From NCBI RefSeq assembly GCF_964204645.1, contig NC_134035.1, positions 5,208,501 to 5,272,500 on the forward strand: DNA of 64,000 bases, given 5' to 3'. The notes under the pieces are model-generated. The model searched no databases. It was not told where the DNA came from and saw nothing but the letters and a program-made list of their open reading frames with translations. Each line of letters starts with the position of its first letter. Positions within the stretch are counted from its first letter, which is position 1. A program made the translations under genes and the position numbers. Below, in pieces: positions 46,165-58,775 of the stretch. This DNA is from Tubulanus polymorphus. Taxonomy: Eukaryota; Nemertea; Palaeonemertea; Tubulaniformes; Tubulanidae.

Positions 46165-49100
46165 CTACGTACAATCCATTTGTTGTTTCGTTACGATCGT
46201 TTCATCGCTGCTCGCACGACCGGCGGTGGCGCCTTCTGTCGTACTGATTTGCGAATCAACGACGTTGTCCTGTTCTGCTTCGTCATCGTCGATCGGTGGC
46301 TCCGACGCCGTCGGTGATGTGATCACAATTTGAACGGGAGATTCGCGAGACGGCATGTTCGCGGCTACAGCAGCAGCAGTGTCTAGTGTATTGTTATTGA
46401 TCTGATCAGACTGACTGTCCATCTAGAAAACATAAGCATCAACATCAATCAATTGTATTACAACATAATTTCTCATAGTCTCTGAATTCTTGTTATTCAT
46501 TAGCTATTCGCTATTTCCGCGGACCCAGTTGTTTTCAGTGGCATTGGAAGTGCACCGACTGCAGCGGCGAGCGGCAATAATTTACTGAATGACGTTTTTT
46601 TTTCCTTGGATACCACGTTTTTGAAGAAATTAAGTCTATTCGCCGCGGCAATATTAAGAATCTGTCCAAAATCGGCATTTCGCCGCAGCAATAAAACATT
46701 GCTTCCAACGCGCCTGGTTTTCATTCCCACTGTTTTGAGCCTCAAATACAAACTCACAACGCGAAGAAAATTGATCTGACACTATCGCTACTAAGGATTT
46801 CTAACTATCCGAACTCCCTACCCATGATCTAATCTTAATTAGTAATAAGTAGCAGTGGCCGCGACTCAGTGGTTGTAATAATTAGTCTCATGAAACCGGA
46901 GCCCGAAATACCTGATCTTGTTCCTCTTCCTCTTCCTGTATAGTCTCGTCGATACTCTGAGCGAACAGCTTTAACATCTCCGCGTGGCTGTTAGTCGTAT
47001 TCGCCGCAGTCGCCGCAGATGAGCTGTCCTCGTCTAGTACTGTATAACCGGGACCGACGCGTTTAAACGCGCCGTGACGCGTCGTAGACTTATCCACGTG
47101 ACTCGTGCGTACTTCCTCTAACGTGCGATCGTGCGTCGCCGGTTCCACGTCCATCACTTCCTCCGGATCCTCAACAATCGCGTCCGGGTGGAATTGATGC
47201 GCCAGCTCGTGGAATCGACCGGCCACACCCGCGCCGCCGCCGCGAGATTTCAACTCGTTACGCGGCAGCAAATCCTGCGGCATTCGAGTATCCTCGGTCA
47301 TCGAATGACCTTGACCCGAGAACGGAACGTGGTGATGTTGCGACACGCCGGAGCTGCCACTGGCGAGCGTATGAATATGTTCGTCGCTGTGACTCGCTGT
47401 AATATATCTCTGAGCAGCTTCCGTCAATAAACGGCCTTTTAACACTTTATCCTCGATGCCGGGTTCGACCGGGAAATGTCCGTGCGGCTCGAGACACAGC
47501 TCCAATCTCTCATCCGTTTTATTAAATCGGAAAACCTGTGCGATATCGAACAAAGAACATGTGAACGCAAATTCGAAAATTAAATCGAAATTTCTGGTAG
47601 CATATTCACCTTTCCAGGTAGAGTAGGGAGGGTACAGTGTTTGCCGTCTGCTAGTCCGAGGTCGCGTTCGACTTGTTGGTAAAACGGTCCACCGACTGAG
47701 AACAGATGCGGCATGCCTTGTACGTGAGTCCACAGATCGCGTCCAGCGAGAGTCGATAACAATTCTAATGATTTGATACTCATATCAATACTGTCTGTAG
47801 TTCCTTATGAAATACAAAAAAACATTCACATCTTTTACGAAAACTACAATTTGTCTCTAAGGCTACCTGCCAACTTCTATAAAGTACAATAGTACAATGA
47901 AATGCTTTTAGTAACATTCCGTTCAAAATTGAATGAAAATATTCTTCAAAATAGACAGTAATCAAAGGGGAAAAGACCCTCAGTAACATCTTTCATAATT
48001 CTACTCAAAACAGTCAGTAGTCGAGTGGGTAAGACACAACTTTCAAATTTCTGTTCAAAGCAAGCAGTAACCAAGGGGGAGGGAACCTCAGTAACATCTT
48101 TCAAATTTTTGTTCAAATCAATGAGTAATCAAAGAGGGTAAGACCCTCAGTAACAACTTTCATATTTTGTGCAAAACTCAATCAGTAATCAATGGGGTAT
48201 TTCTCAGGGAAAGTGAACATTATAGGATTTCTATAAGCGATAGAAGACTGGTGGTATGAGACAGACGGGTTTAACAAATATACAAACCTCGCACATTAGC
48301 CAACCGATCGAGGCCATCTAATAGTTGGTCGGCTGTATGACTGTGGGCGTCCGGTTCGAACATACCCCACGAGTGACGCGCAGGAGCGATCGGTTTCCGC
48401 AGAGTCGACGGGTTTAAACCTAAACAACAAATACACACTAACCGGTATATACACGTACAGCAGGGAACATCGCAAACTATGACATCTAAATAACATCTAA
48501 TAATATCATAAACAGTCAGTAAGCAGAAACATCGATTCATAAAGCACGTTACAGGTATTCAAGGATTTATCATTAGCTACAGCTCACCGGTATCTACGGC
48601 TAAATCTTGTTCCATTTTCAAGCTACGCGTCGGTGCCGGCACTTTTTTTATCTCGACGAGAATCTTATCGCCGTGTTTCAACGCAAGTGGTTTGCTTTCG
48701 TCGTCCGACGTCGGCGGCGTCAGATCCTGTGGCGGAAATCCGTAACGAACTCGCTGATTCTCGGCCGGAATGTTCAATTCTTTAGTAATTCGTTCTTGAA
48801 GCATCGAATACGTTAAATCAACGTCTAATGACAACATTACCTGAAAACGACAAGATAGAAAATACATCGAAACTTGGAATAGAAAACATGAAGGAACTGA
48901 TATAAGCAATTTAGGGTAAAAAAATTGATACCTTGTTTCTCATTTCTGCTGAGCCTATAAGTTGTACATCACTTTTTTTTAAATCATGATTTAACAAACC
49001 ATTACAAACCTGACAGCTATAGAAAGGAACTGATTAGTAATTCTATTGCAGTTTACAAAATGACCAGCCGATTAGGAGAAACAAGGTATCATCATTTCCT

Positions 49101-52100
49101 TTTAGCCTTAAACCATTATTTCCAATTCATTCTTCCATGAAAACTCAACCCAGGCCAAAATTACGGTAGATGCTAATTATAGAGGTGCAACGACTGAACG
49201 ATCTGAAACCATCAGGTGCCAGCCTCTTCCGTTTGAATTCTAGCCACACTCGAGTTTGTCGAGTCTCACCTGTCGACCGTCTGATGTTTGAATACGAATG
49301 CGTTTTTCACTTGGATCTCTGACAATAGGTGTCACTTTAGTCGGCGGCTGAGATATCGTCCCTTCCTTCATCTGTGTGAGAACATAAACAGTTAAAATCA
49401 ATGCGAATCATTTATGAAATCATTCGAAAATATACCAGAAAATATGAATTCTAACTCAACGACCCAGTTCCATAGTTTTGTATCAAATCTGATCTGACCC
49501 AAACTGCTAAGTTTCAATTGCAGATGAACTTATATTTCCACAACTCTAGTAGATCTAGACTCATTTATGAACTCGTCTAGAAAGTATAACAGAACCGCCC
49601 ACCCTGGTTCCATCCTGGTTTGAGTTTTGAGTCAAGACTGACTCTTACTGCTAGGTATCAATTGCTGATGAACTAATTTCCACTTCCAGTCAAATCTAGC
49701 AAACAACTCAGGTCTAACAAATCTGACGATGTGGGTGGGTACAAATTAAGAACTAGAGCCAAAACTGGCTAATGGGTGCAAGACTAGAGCTTTACCTTCG
49801 GTGAAGTTGGTCGAATTTTATCTTGTTTCGCGAGTTCTGCAGTTTTACGTTTTTGATTCAACGTCGCGTGAACTTCGACTTTACGTTTGACTAATCTTTC
49901 CGCATCGCTCATCGATAGTTCTTCTTTATGCAACGTTTTCTTCTACGAGAGAATGAAAAAAAAAAAATCTTAATTTTCTCTCATCCACAGACAACCTGAT
50001 GGCATTTCAACACTAACATGATTAAAAACCCTCGCGGTGGGCAAGAATATAATCATTCTCAAAATTAGAAATCTTCTTTAATTATCCGTACTTTTAATGA
50101 TAATTCATGAAAATATCTCAGGTAGTGTCTGCAGCAGATCGCTGTTACTTTCCTGTCAACAACAACTATTCAACAATCTAATCATCTTTCCAGTCACAAC
50201 AATCAGACCCGCCAACGATAATATGATTTGTAACCATGGTTACAACGAATGCCGGCTCTCGTGGAGGTGATAATGAATTGTGAATAGCTTCATTACGCAG
50301 TTAATGAAACCGAACGCAAACAAGTCACGAATGTTATTAGTATTTCCTTGGAAAACAGAATTTCATCAATGACTTAAAGATACGTTAATACGATTTGATG
50401 TGCGTAAACAGCTATTCAAATGGCAGACGGATTTATTGCATTCAGACATTTGCAGAATTCGATTTAAACTATATCAACACATTTGAGTTGAACGTATATC
50501 CAAACCTTATGTAAAAGTAAAATCCCACAATAAATAAATTGATAGCTAAAAAGTTTATTGAAATATTAGAAATATTTCGTGTGGTTGCTACCACCCTTCT
50601 TCAGTCTAAAATGAAGGGTTTTTAGATTGAAGAAGGGTGGTAGCAACCACATGAAATGACAAGAGAAATCCCACAATAATGAAGCCAAGATTGAAAAATT
50701 CTATATCAGAATGATTATATTTGAGGAGCGATGTTTCGGCTAACTGTTAGCCATCATCAGGCGTACTGAGAATTTTTCAATCTTGGCTTCGTTATTGTGG
50801 GATTTCTCTCGTCATCATCATACACGGATATTGTGTATCTTCTCGTCTGACCACACGAAATATTTCTTTAATTTTATAATAAAACTTTTAGCCGTCAATT
50901 CATTGATTCTGGGATTCTACTCTTATCGTTTTATCACGGATATTGTGATCCACAACTGATTCACTTTATATAACCATTATTAAGACGGTCCCAGAAGGTT
51001 TTAATCACAAAATCCTCGGTTATCAATACATATTGAATACGAAACATTCAGAAGAGACTGAAAAAATATTGACATGCCTCTTCCTCAACAAGACAGAAAT
51101 TATTTATCAATTTGTTTGCGAAGGCAATAATCTTACTAATGAGTCTTATCAATATCCTCAACGAGTGGATAAAGTGACACTATTATCGCCTAGTAACAGT
51201 AACAACTATATCTGTTTATTGAAAGAAGAAACTTTCAATCTGATAACAATGATTTTAGCATGTCAATTGTCAATATCCGCAATGAAGTGACGTTCTATCT
51301 ATTTCTACACCTAATATCATTCATTTCATTTATTCCCCTATCCTAATATCATTGGTTTTATGTATACCTTGTATTTAATGCATGGTATGCGTAAGCATCT
51401 GCAACTCCGTACGTCCAGAACCTGTGAGCGTGATGTAATCCGAAGATGATGTGTGTTTACTATGACTTTCCGTCAAAGATCGTTAATCATTTAAGAAGAA
51501 AATAACGCCTACACACGGCTTACATGATCACCGGTAAAAAACATGAAAACATCACCACCCATCCCCCCCACCACCATACTAATATTGACACGCTTCTTCA
51601 TTAATCTAATTAAATGATGAAAAGGTCAGATGACACCTGCGTGTCCATGAACGCAGACTCGTCAACAATTCCCATGCAGAAGGCATGGATGAGTGGATGG
51701 CATGAAACTAATCATGATAATCAATATAGTTTGGAAACAATCCAGAACGTTTGGTGACCATTCATTACGAAAAAGCTACAAACATAGCCACCTCCTAAAT
51801 CTCCCGACGACATCAAATGATCAAAAATGTTTACAACAGATCAAATACCATTCAATGAATGAAAGAGTTTTTACCCATAAATATTACAAGTTATCGCACT
51901 ACAGGTGAATCTGTAGAGTAGATTTGTGATAGTGATAGTAATCAAATTTCTATAGCGCCCTTTCCACTGATACAATGTTCAACAGCGTTTTCCATTAAAT
52001 TGGTATTAAAGAGTAAATTTATAACTATGACTTTAAAATTAAAACAGATTCCAACGAAAGTCCTCTTATCTGATCAAAATTCTATTTTTTCACGCTTTCT

Positions 52101-55100
52101 TTTAATGGTTTTGCATCATGCACTAGTGATCGATATGTTCAGAAATAAAACACGTATTCATTACATACCTTGGCACCGGTGAGAATAGTTTTCATGGCTT
52201 CATCTTTTTTCCAGTCATCGTTCGGTAACGGATGAGACACTCGTCGATTTGTACCGTCATCTTTAGACGCCGTTTTCAACAATAAGATATCGACCACTTT
52301 CTGTACGAGTCGTTCACTACCGAATTCACCTTTTTAAGCATATAGAAGGAAAACAATATAGAAAAATTTCAAGCTCGTCACCGTAATCAAAACAACTGAA
52401 ATTGCAGTCTTCAGAGACAGATGGAATGATATCTCCTATGTTTGTTTACTATAGACCTAGACGATGCTGTTATAAAATGCCAATAATATTATGTACACAT
52501 TAATCAAAGCAATGAAGAAAGAGACTCACTGACATGATGTAAAAATTTTTTTATGAAAGGCATTTTCACAATTCGAGGGGTATTTGAGGGGCCAAGGGCT
52601 AAAACTTTGGGCCGGTTTATAGACTATTATCATCTTAGACTATCATATAGACAGACTATCATTATTAACCCAGAGGCTTACTCAAATCATTTTCAATTGA
52701 GTTAACCCCGGGGTAATAAAGATAATACCAGTCTTTAAAACCAGCCTCAGGGGCCAGTTGCATAGTCATGGCTTAGACTTAAGACCAGTCTAAGACCAAC
52801 TTTGTTCTATAGCCAATCTAACAATCTAAGACCAGTCTCAACATTTAAGACCACTTTTGGACTTAAGTCACTGCTGTGCAACTAGCCCCTGAATTTGAGG
52901 GTTTTTGTACCCTCAAAATCGAATTTTGTAATTTGAAGTTTTTTTTTGGGGATTTGAAGGGTTGTACAGAATTTACTCTGATGATTTTTTCGAGAGAGAA
53001 TTTTACCTGGAAAATGTTTCTGTACGAGTTTCTGAGCGATATCGAACACGTTGCTATTCAATGACGGATTCGATTCAAACTGCCACCAATAAACTGTCTC
53101 TTCTACTTTCTCTCCGTTCCATTCTAAACTCACTTGATGCCTACAAATTCAATTATACATTTTTTGGATGAAATATCTATTATTCATTTCGAAATTATAA
53201 ATCTTAATTCATAGATGCAGCATTACAGGAAATTTACTGACCCACTCACTGGGTACCTCCTTATACGACCTATACCAATTCAAACATTTTCAAAAAACTT
53301 TGCAATGAAAATACATGGACTTTTTAATACCTACTTTTCAGGTAGATTGTCATACTCATTTCCATCCCAGAAATGTTTGAATCCACACTGACATTTAGTG
53401 TCAACCGCCGGGGTGGACGTATAATCACCATTAATATACTGTACACTACCATCGTGTTTTACCAGACGAACTTCTTGGCTATAACCAAAATACCAACAAG
53501 AAATATTTATTATAGGGGCGAATATTATCTCAACCTCGGTGCTTGATTGACTAGAATTGACTTGACCCTTTTTTATAGACATACTTAAGCGGTATGCCGG
53601 TTATTCAACACAATGGGTGGAATTTTTTAAAATTTTCAAATATTATCCAGGGGCCAGTTGCTCAAAAGTTGGTTAGAGTTAACCAGTGGATAGTTGACAT
53701 AGTGACAATTGAAAAATCATTGTTTCTATGGTATTTATCCGCCGGTTATCTTTAACCAACTTTTGAGCAACTGGCCCCAGCACTTTTGGGTATTGATTAA
53801 TCAGCACTGAAAGGGTTAAAATTTTGAGTTTAAGTATTGCACTTACCCGTGGCACCATCCACATCGAGTCAATTTACACCTCGATAATTCAGGCTCCAAA
53901 CAATCGGTATCCGGGTTATAGTTACAAACCAAACCTTAAAACGGAGCAATTGATGAACACATGCGCGACTTCATGCGAAAATAGCATATCGATGATTCAC
54001 GCAAAGCTTTTGAATCGTGAACGTACCTTGAACGGGAAACGTGTAGACTTTATTCACGTCGAGTTTAGTGAAAGTTTTCACCGCCGTTTGGTAAAGATGG
54101 CCGTCGCGAACGAGCCAACTTTTGTCGATTTGAAATTCGGTGATGGCGCCGCACGTCAAACACCGGTATAAACGACCTTCGGACACTGACCTTTGCGTCG
54201 CGTCCAATACATCTTCGGGACTAGCGAAAACTATTCCTAAAATATGTAAATTTCCAATCAAATTCAATCACAGGCAGATGATTTTGAGGATTTAATTTTT
54301 CTATTCTAATATCAGCTACCGGTATTTCGTTATTGTTGTATTTTATAAACAACAAACCTGAACTCTTGAATAGATATTGATGCACGTCTGCGACTAGAGT
54401 TGGATGAACTTTATGCGTTTCCATGAAAACATCTTCCATCGCTCGAACTAACTTCTGTATATACCTATCCTGTTAAAATAAATATTCAGATCATCGAATC
54501 CTGCAATTTCATTCATAAATATAGGCCTACCATAAAAATTCACTTTTTGCAAATGATTTTTATAATGGTATTTGGTACATATTTAAATCAGTAACGAATT
54601 GAAATATTTTCAGACACATTTTATGTGAAATACGTATAAATGAAAAACTGTTTCAACCTGTAAACTCTTTTCACCAGCTATCACGCAATTATTGTCACCG
54701 TCAAATTGTACGTATCTTGTAAGCTGGTCGCCGGACAAACCCCAAACTTGCGGTAACATCCATTGCGGAAGTTTTGGAGGAGGCCGGCCTGAAAAAAAAT
54801 TTCCGAAACAAATTATCGGATGGTCATACAAAAGAGCTTTGTCAAAACCCAAGACCAGTTTGAAAAAGTTGAATAGTTTGAGCTTGAACTTTTTACATTA
54901 AACCTGGAACTCAATTTGATTTACTGAAACGAAATTGATTCCCGTATCATGCCATTTACCTTTGACTCCGACCAGGGGAATATAATGATTACGACCAGGA
55001 CTACTCCACGCTATACACAGCGGTTTATTCAATACACCGTCTTTATCCTGACACTCGGTCGGCTCAACGAGACCCGGTAGAAATAAACCTAAAGCAGAAA

Positions 55101-56617
55101 ACTGAATTGACAACATCTGCATTACGTGATTCTGTTAGTCCTGTTTCTTGTATGTAGAATTCAACACATTTTATTCTAAACACCTTGTCCTTTTCTCAAA
55201 TAAAGATAAGCAAATAGACAGAATTAACCTATGTTTTTTTTATCTTAAAATAGGGATTGTCCCTGTTATTTATTTGGTTGGTAATTTTCGTTTGATTTTT
55301 TGATTGAGTGTCCCTTACAGACCAACCACATCTGCCGGGAGTGAAACAGGGGGTTTGGTTTTGAAATCTGATATCGAAGTACAGATATAGTTGTGTGATC
55401 GGCGGTCGAGTTAACAAAAGTTTTTTGTTTAAATCGAAGTACATAATTGGGTAATTCGGTTCCGGTTCATTCAAACATTCTTCCATTCTTTTTTTATGTA
55501 TCAGTATGTTTATCATTTATTCATTACTAGCCTATCATGTAAATCCATTAAGAATTCATTGTTCTTCGATAAACTGTTTCGAATATTTGTTTTAAAAGAC
55601 CAACTAAAACAGTTTACTCAAATTGATTCTTTGAAAAAGACAAACTGCTACTTCTAAATCGCGAGTCAGACTAGCCACGAGTTTTTTCTAATCTATCTCT
55701 TCATAAAATAACGTTTAAACAAAGTTAAAAATTCTAAACTGAACGGTAAATTTGAAAAATCAGCACCTACCCGAATAATCGCCGAAGTTGCGCAAACCTT
55801 GCAACGAATCCAACAGAATAATCGGTCGTTTCAGTACATTCGCCAGTCCGAATATATGAATATTACGCAATCCCAACGGTTCGCCGTCCAACGGCAGGAA
55901 ATCTGGTTTACACTCGTTAATAATCGTCTTCCACTCGTCGACGTCGATGAAATCGCGGAACAATTCGCGGTAGTCGCGAATCCTCGCGTTGAAGTGGAAG
56001 AAGAGATTCTCGCGCAGCGGGTGCCAGAACAACTCGCGACCGACGAGCGCGCGCGATATCGCGTGCACGAGACAGTGTCCGTCGCTGTCCGCGTGGATCG
56101 GTATCAGCCGATCGTCGTCGTCGTTGTATTTACGAATCTCGTTGAGGATGTCGTTCAGGTACGCGTTCGCCGTGACGTCGCGCCCGAACCCGACCGTCGA
56201 CACGTGCTCGGCGTCGATCTGGAACGCCCGGTTGCCGAGAACGGCGCAATCGAACATCTCGCCCTGACCCATCTCGCGGAGTAATCGCGCTGTGCCCGTC
56301 TGTTTGTCGACGCCGTACGTCGTGAAGAACGGAGACAGAAGTTTACACTGATAATTCGACAATCCGAGAACTTTCACCGATTCGACGCCTTTCTTCGGTT
56401 TGGTATTACTGAGTAGGATATTACGTAACATGCTACCGAGAGCCACTTCTGGATTGGTTATTTGTTCAATGTTTCTAATCGCTGATTGGTCGTGTCTCTG
56501 ACCGCAACTCGTGCACACTATACTCTGTTCCCATACGGGGAAATATAGTCGTGTTTTGCAGTGTTCATCCGGACACAACCCGTACATGATTTTTGAGTTA
56601 TCTTTAGTGCGACCCAT
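46165..56617 (-). CDS. VCPIP1: Deubiquitinating protein VCPIP1 (VCIP135), complete
   Basis: OTU-family deubiquitinase that binds p97/VCP and acts in Golgi and ER membrane fusion. Sixteen minus-strand exons: 56617-55771, 55088-54960, 54788-54658, 54469-54358, 54236-54027, 53934-53847, 53478-53335, 53140-53007, 52329-52169, 49942-49796, 49371-49270, 48840-48588, 48419-48288, 47803-47610, 47535-46912, 46422-46165. Phases agree, giving 1,221 residues, the family's usual length. Seen: an N-terminal Cys cluster (C15, C20, C35, C38), the OTU catalytic DGHC with Cys182, the His motif GRNHYIPLVG (His317), CGFKHFWDG, and a UBX-like p97-binding domain in exons 11-12 (RVRYGFPPQDL). The C-terminus is acidic. 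An in-frame TTG upstream was rejected as start in favour of this ATG. A 5' non-coding exon is likely beyond tttgtag near 56,642. If the exon 15 donor is skipped, translation ends at 46,888. Confidence 0.95.
47950..48215. repeat. Degenerate tandem array, unit about 60 bp, in a VCPIP1 intron
   Basis: Four to five units start at about 47,956, 48,014, 48,064, 48,123 and 48,184. Each resembles agtaatcaaaggggtaagac followed by cctcagtaacaactttca. Spacing varies from 50 to 61 bp. Related inverted sequence occurs near 14,341-14,480. Confidence 0.75.
50521..50916. mobile_element. Nested MITE cluster in VCPIP1 intron 9
   Basis: The outer inverted ends are about 70 bp: aatcccacaataaataaatt at 50,521 against the inverse ending at 50,916, and aaatatttcgtgtggt inside them. 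Within lie a hairpin (50,575-50,656, arms with ggttgctaccacccttcttc) and an inner element (50,662-50,808, ends agagaaatcccacaataa and its inverse). The inner element's core has the gagcgatgtttcggctaa and tagccatcatcaggcg words of the 41,181-42,060 element. At least two insertion events are implied. Confidence 0.75.
52612..52747. mobile_element. Diverged family B MITE in a VCPIP1 intron
   Basis: It starts gggccggtttatagactat and ends accagtctttaaaaccagcc; the core has caattgagttaaccccggg. It is a diverged relative of 5,346-5,446 with a short internal duplication (actatcat units). Confidence 0.6.
52748..52890. mobile_element. MITE of about 143 bp with CAGGGGC ends
   Basis: It begins caggggccagttgcatagtc and ends ctgctgtgcaactagcccctg, about 40 bp of imperfect inverted ends, with aagaccagtctaagacca inside. 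CAGGGGC-type ends recall hAT elements. No target duplication could be settled because another element abuts its left side. Confidence 0.7.
53648..53780. mobile_element. Palindromic MITE, CAGTTGCTCAAAAG family, best-preserved copy
   Basis: It begins caggggccagttgctcaaaa and ends ttttgagcaactggcccc, with long inverted ends (gttggttagagttaaccag against ccggttatctttaaccaac). Further copies lie at 4,000, 40,391, 44,135, 45,043 and 62,131. With six copies in 64 kb it is the commonest repeat seen here. It is in a VCPIP1 intron. Confidence 0.8.
55225..55365 (+). repeat. Dispersed repeat (family D), copy 2
   Basis: It shares with 15,890-16,015 the words tcccttacagaccaaccaca and gaaacagggggtt and the T-run at the left. 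It lies in VCPIP1 intron 1, on the strand opposite to the gene. Confidence 0.6.
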
Positions 56618-57636
56618 CTCGATGTCAATCACCAATCTGCTCTACAAAGACAATCAAAAATTAGTTTGTACCGTATATCAATTAATGTCTATTAAATCCT
56701 TCCCTTTAGACTGTTCCTGGCCTCACACTTGCTCACAGGCATAGGCCTACTCATTCCGGAATTCAGAGCTGGACTAGCGGTCGGAGTTAACGGATGAAGT
56801 AACTTTTCAATTCTCTTTTGTCCGCCAGTTGGGAATGGTTGACTAGTTTTAAGGGGTATTTGAATTCGATTAAACAGATTTTAAGATTGTCTACTTTTTT
56901 CTCCTTTTTTGACAGTGACCAGCCTTGGGCCTAATCAGTGTGAAGTAAGTGTTTTGATGGTTGGAGGTGCATTACTCTCCTGCTGCAACAGCATTCCTGA
57001 CTGACTCTAGTCGGTGCCAATCATCATCATCTAGTCAAGACTAAGTTGTCCCCCGTCCTCATCGCCATCGCATTGCTAGGCCATTGCCACAGGCACTTGA
57101 ACATGAGCTTTGATAATGGAGAAATATCTAATGAATCACTAGTGACCAGTGACATGTTATTCCTACTTCGATCATCTGCCGTGTTTTATAATAAATTTCT
57201 CCATGATGCAACGCATGCCACTCGTCTACCTATACTTTAATACAGAAAACGTTCCTATCTCTGTAATGCTTAAATCTAACTGCAAGTAGTATCCGCACAG
57301 CCGAACACTGCCGACGATTTTCAAAGTTGGTTCCGAGGTGTGAATTTTCATCCTGAAATACGGCGCCCGTAATTTCAATCTTAGATGATTTTTAGAAAAC
57401 ATTGACAATGTTTTAGCACCGTTTAAGATTAAAGCTGGCAACAAGATTGATTTTTTTAAAAATTTGCCGTAAGTATGACCACCAGATGGCGTGGCATGCA
57501 CCCTCTGCCATCGATACTTGTATGCAGACTTAAGCATTATGGAGATATAACAGCGTTTCCTGCCTTTCTGTATGGAGTCAGATAAACGAGGGGCGCACAT
57601 CGGATCTGGGTGGGTAAAACTGATGCATAATTATTA
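56618..57636. other. Upstream region of VCPIP1
   Basis: A possible 3' splice site (tttgtag on the minus strand, about 56,642) suggests a 5' UTR exon further upstream, but none could be placed. The open frame 57,226-57,600 on the minus strand has no recognisable domain and is not called. Confidence 0.4.
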
Positions 57637-58042
57637 CGAAGTGGCTACTCATACGGACCCGTACGAATAATTCCGTAGGCTATTCGTACGCACCCGTCGG
57701 ATAACTCTGGAATTATGTGTACGGGAAGGTATAGGGTTAGGGTAAGGTGAGGCTATATGTAGTTAAAACATTCGACCGACTGTCAGCGAGCTCGGTGGTC
57801 TAGTGGAATGATGCTGCGCTAGTAATTTACTAGCCCGGGTTCGAGTCTCGCTCGATCCGCTATTTTTCTCTAACTCTATTCTCCACACTTTTCTTGAATT
57901 TTCTAAGTCGTGCACCTCTGTACGCATGCGCGGAGTTAATCGGCCAATCAGCGACAGTTATTAGCGTACAGATCCTAGTTCCGTACGAATAGCCTCCAGA
58001 GTAATCCGTACGGGTCCGTACGAGTAGCCACAGCGTAGGCCC
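57637..58042. mobile_element. 406-bp MITE carrying a tRNA-like core
   Basis: Inverted ends of about 50 bp: gtggctactcatacggaccc with aggctattcgtacg on the left, and the reverse complements of gtggctactcgtacggaccc and aggctattcgtacgg on the right. A 9-bp direct repeat, taattatta, flanks it (57,628-57,636 and 58,043-58,051), consistent with a target-site duplication. The interior contains the tRNA-like sequence at 57,789-57,859. Confidence 0.82.
57789..57859 (+). pseudogene. tRNA-like sequence inside the MITE
   Basis: It has an A-box-like tggtctagtgg and a B-box ggttcgagtc, and resembles tRNA-Pro in its 5' half. A 5-bp anticodon stem (gctag/ctagc) forms, but the loop lacks U33. The acceptor stem pairs at only five of seven positions and the T stem at four of five. 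It is a tRNA-derived or decayed tRNA sequence and probably not functional. Confidence 0.65.
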
Positions 58043-58702
58043 TAATTATTAAGTTGGCGAACCTGGCTGGTGGTGATTTTTTACCGTAGATTACGGTAAA
58101 TTCAATCATTTTCAACACAACAACAAGGTCAAAGCCTGTCATATTCAATTCAAGTGCCTGTGCCATTGCTCTCTCTCTGCTGCTCGCTCCCCTCCACCGT
58201 CTCCACTCCAGCTCATCCTCCTTTTCATTCAGCTCAAAAACAGTGCTACTGTAGTACTACTGGGACTATTTGCATTTATTTGCTATTGACACCAAATAAC
58301 ATAGGTTTTCACCCATACCTTTAAAAAAACTGTTTCGAAATTGGTAGAAAATTATTGTTTCAAAAGCTTCCAAATGACATTTCTTCTCTCAGGTTTCAGA
58401 ATTTCTTCATGGGTTTTTCGCAATATTTTTACTTCCGCATTTGGCCCGTTGTAACGCGGCCAGTGATTGGCTGAATATCAACTTGTAAACAATCCAACTC
58501 AATTCAATTTACACATATATTGCTTCACTGAAATGAAAATATTACGCATGAATCTGAGATCCAAAAACTACTCTGTTCACAATTACAACCAAAAAATAAT
58601 CCATGAACTCAAATTTATTTGAATACAATATGAATGTACGGGTATGCGATAGTGACATCTAGGATTAGGTTAATACACAAAATGGCGGCTGCCTATCAGC
58701 AC

Positions 58703-58775
58703 GGTCCTGTGGCCCAATGGATAAGGCATCTGACTACGAATCAGGGGATTCCAGGTTCGAGTCCTGGCAGGATCG
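58703..58775 (+). tRNA. tRNA-Arg (anticodon ACG)
   Basis: A 73-nt cloverleaf. The acceptor stem ggtcctg pairs with caggatc (one G-U), with discriminator G. The anticodon stem tctga/tcagg encloses the loop ctacgaa, giving anticodon ACG (58,736-58,738). The T arm is ccagg-ttcgagt-cctgg. A- and B-box sequences are intact. A T-run (tttttc) about 10 bases downstream is a suitable RNA polymerase III terminator. Confidence 0.95.

Noticed and set aside
46500-46757. Minus-strand open frame of 85 residues between VCPIP1 exons 15 and 16
   Set aside because: It lies in the last intron, has no homology I recognise, and the flanking exons splice cleanly without it.
55799-56284. Plus-strand open frame of 161 residues
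   Set aside because: Antisense shadow of the first VCPIP1 exon, which has clear OTU homology on the minus strand.
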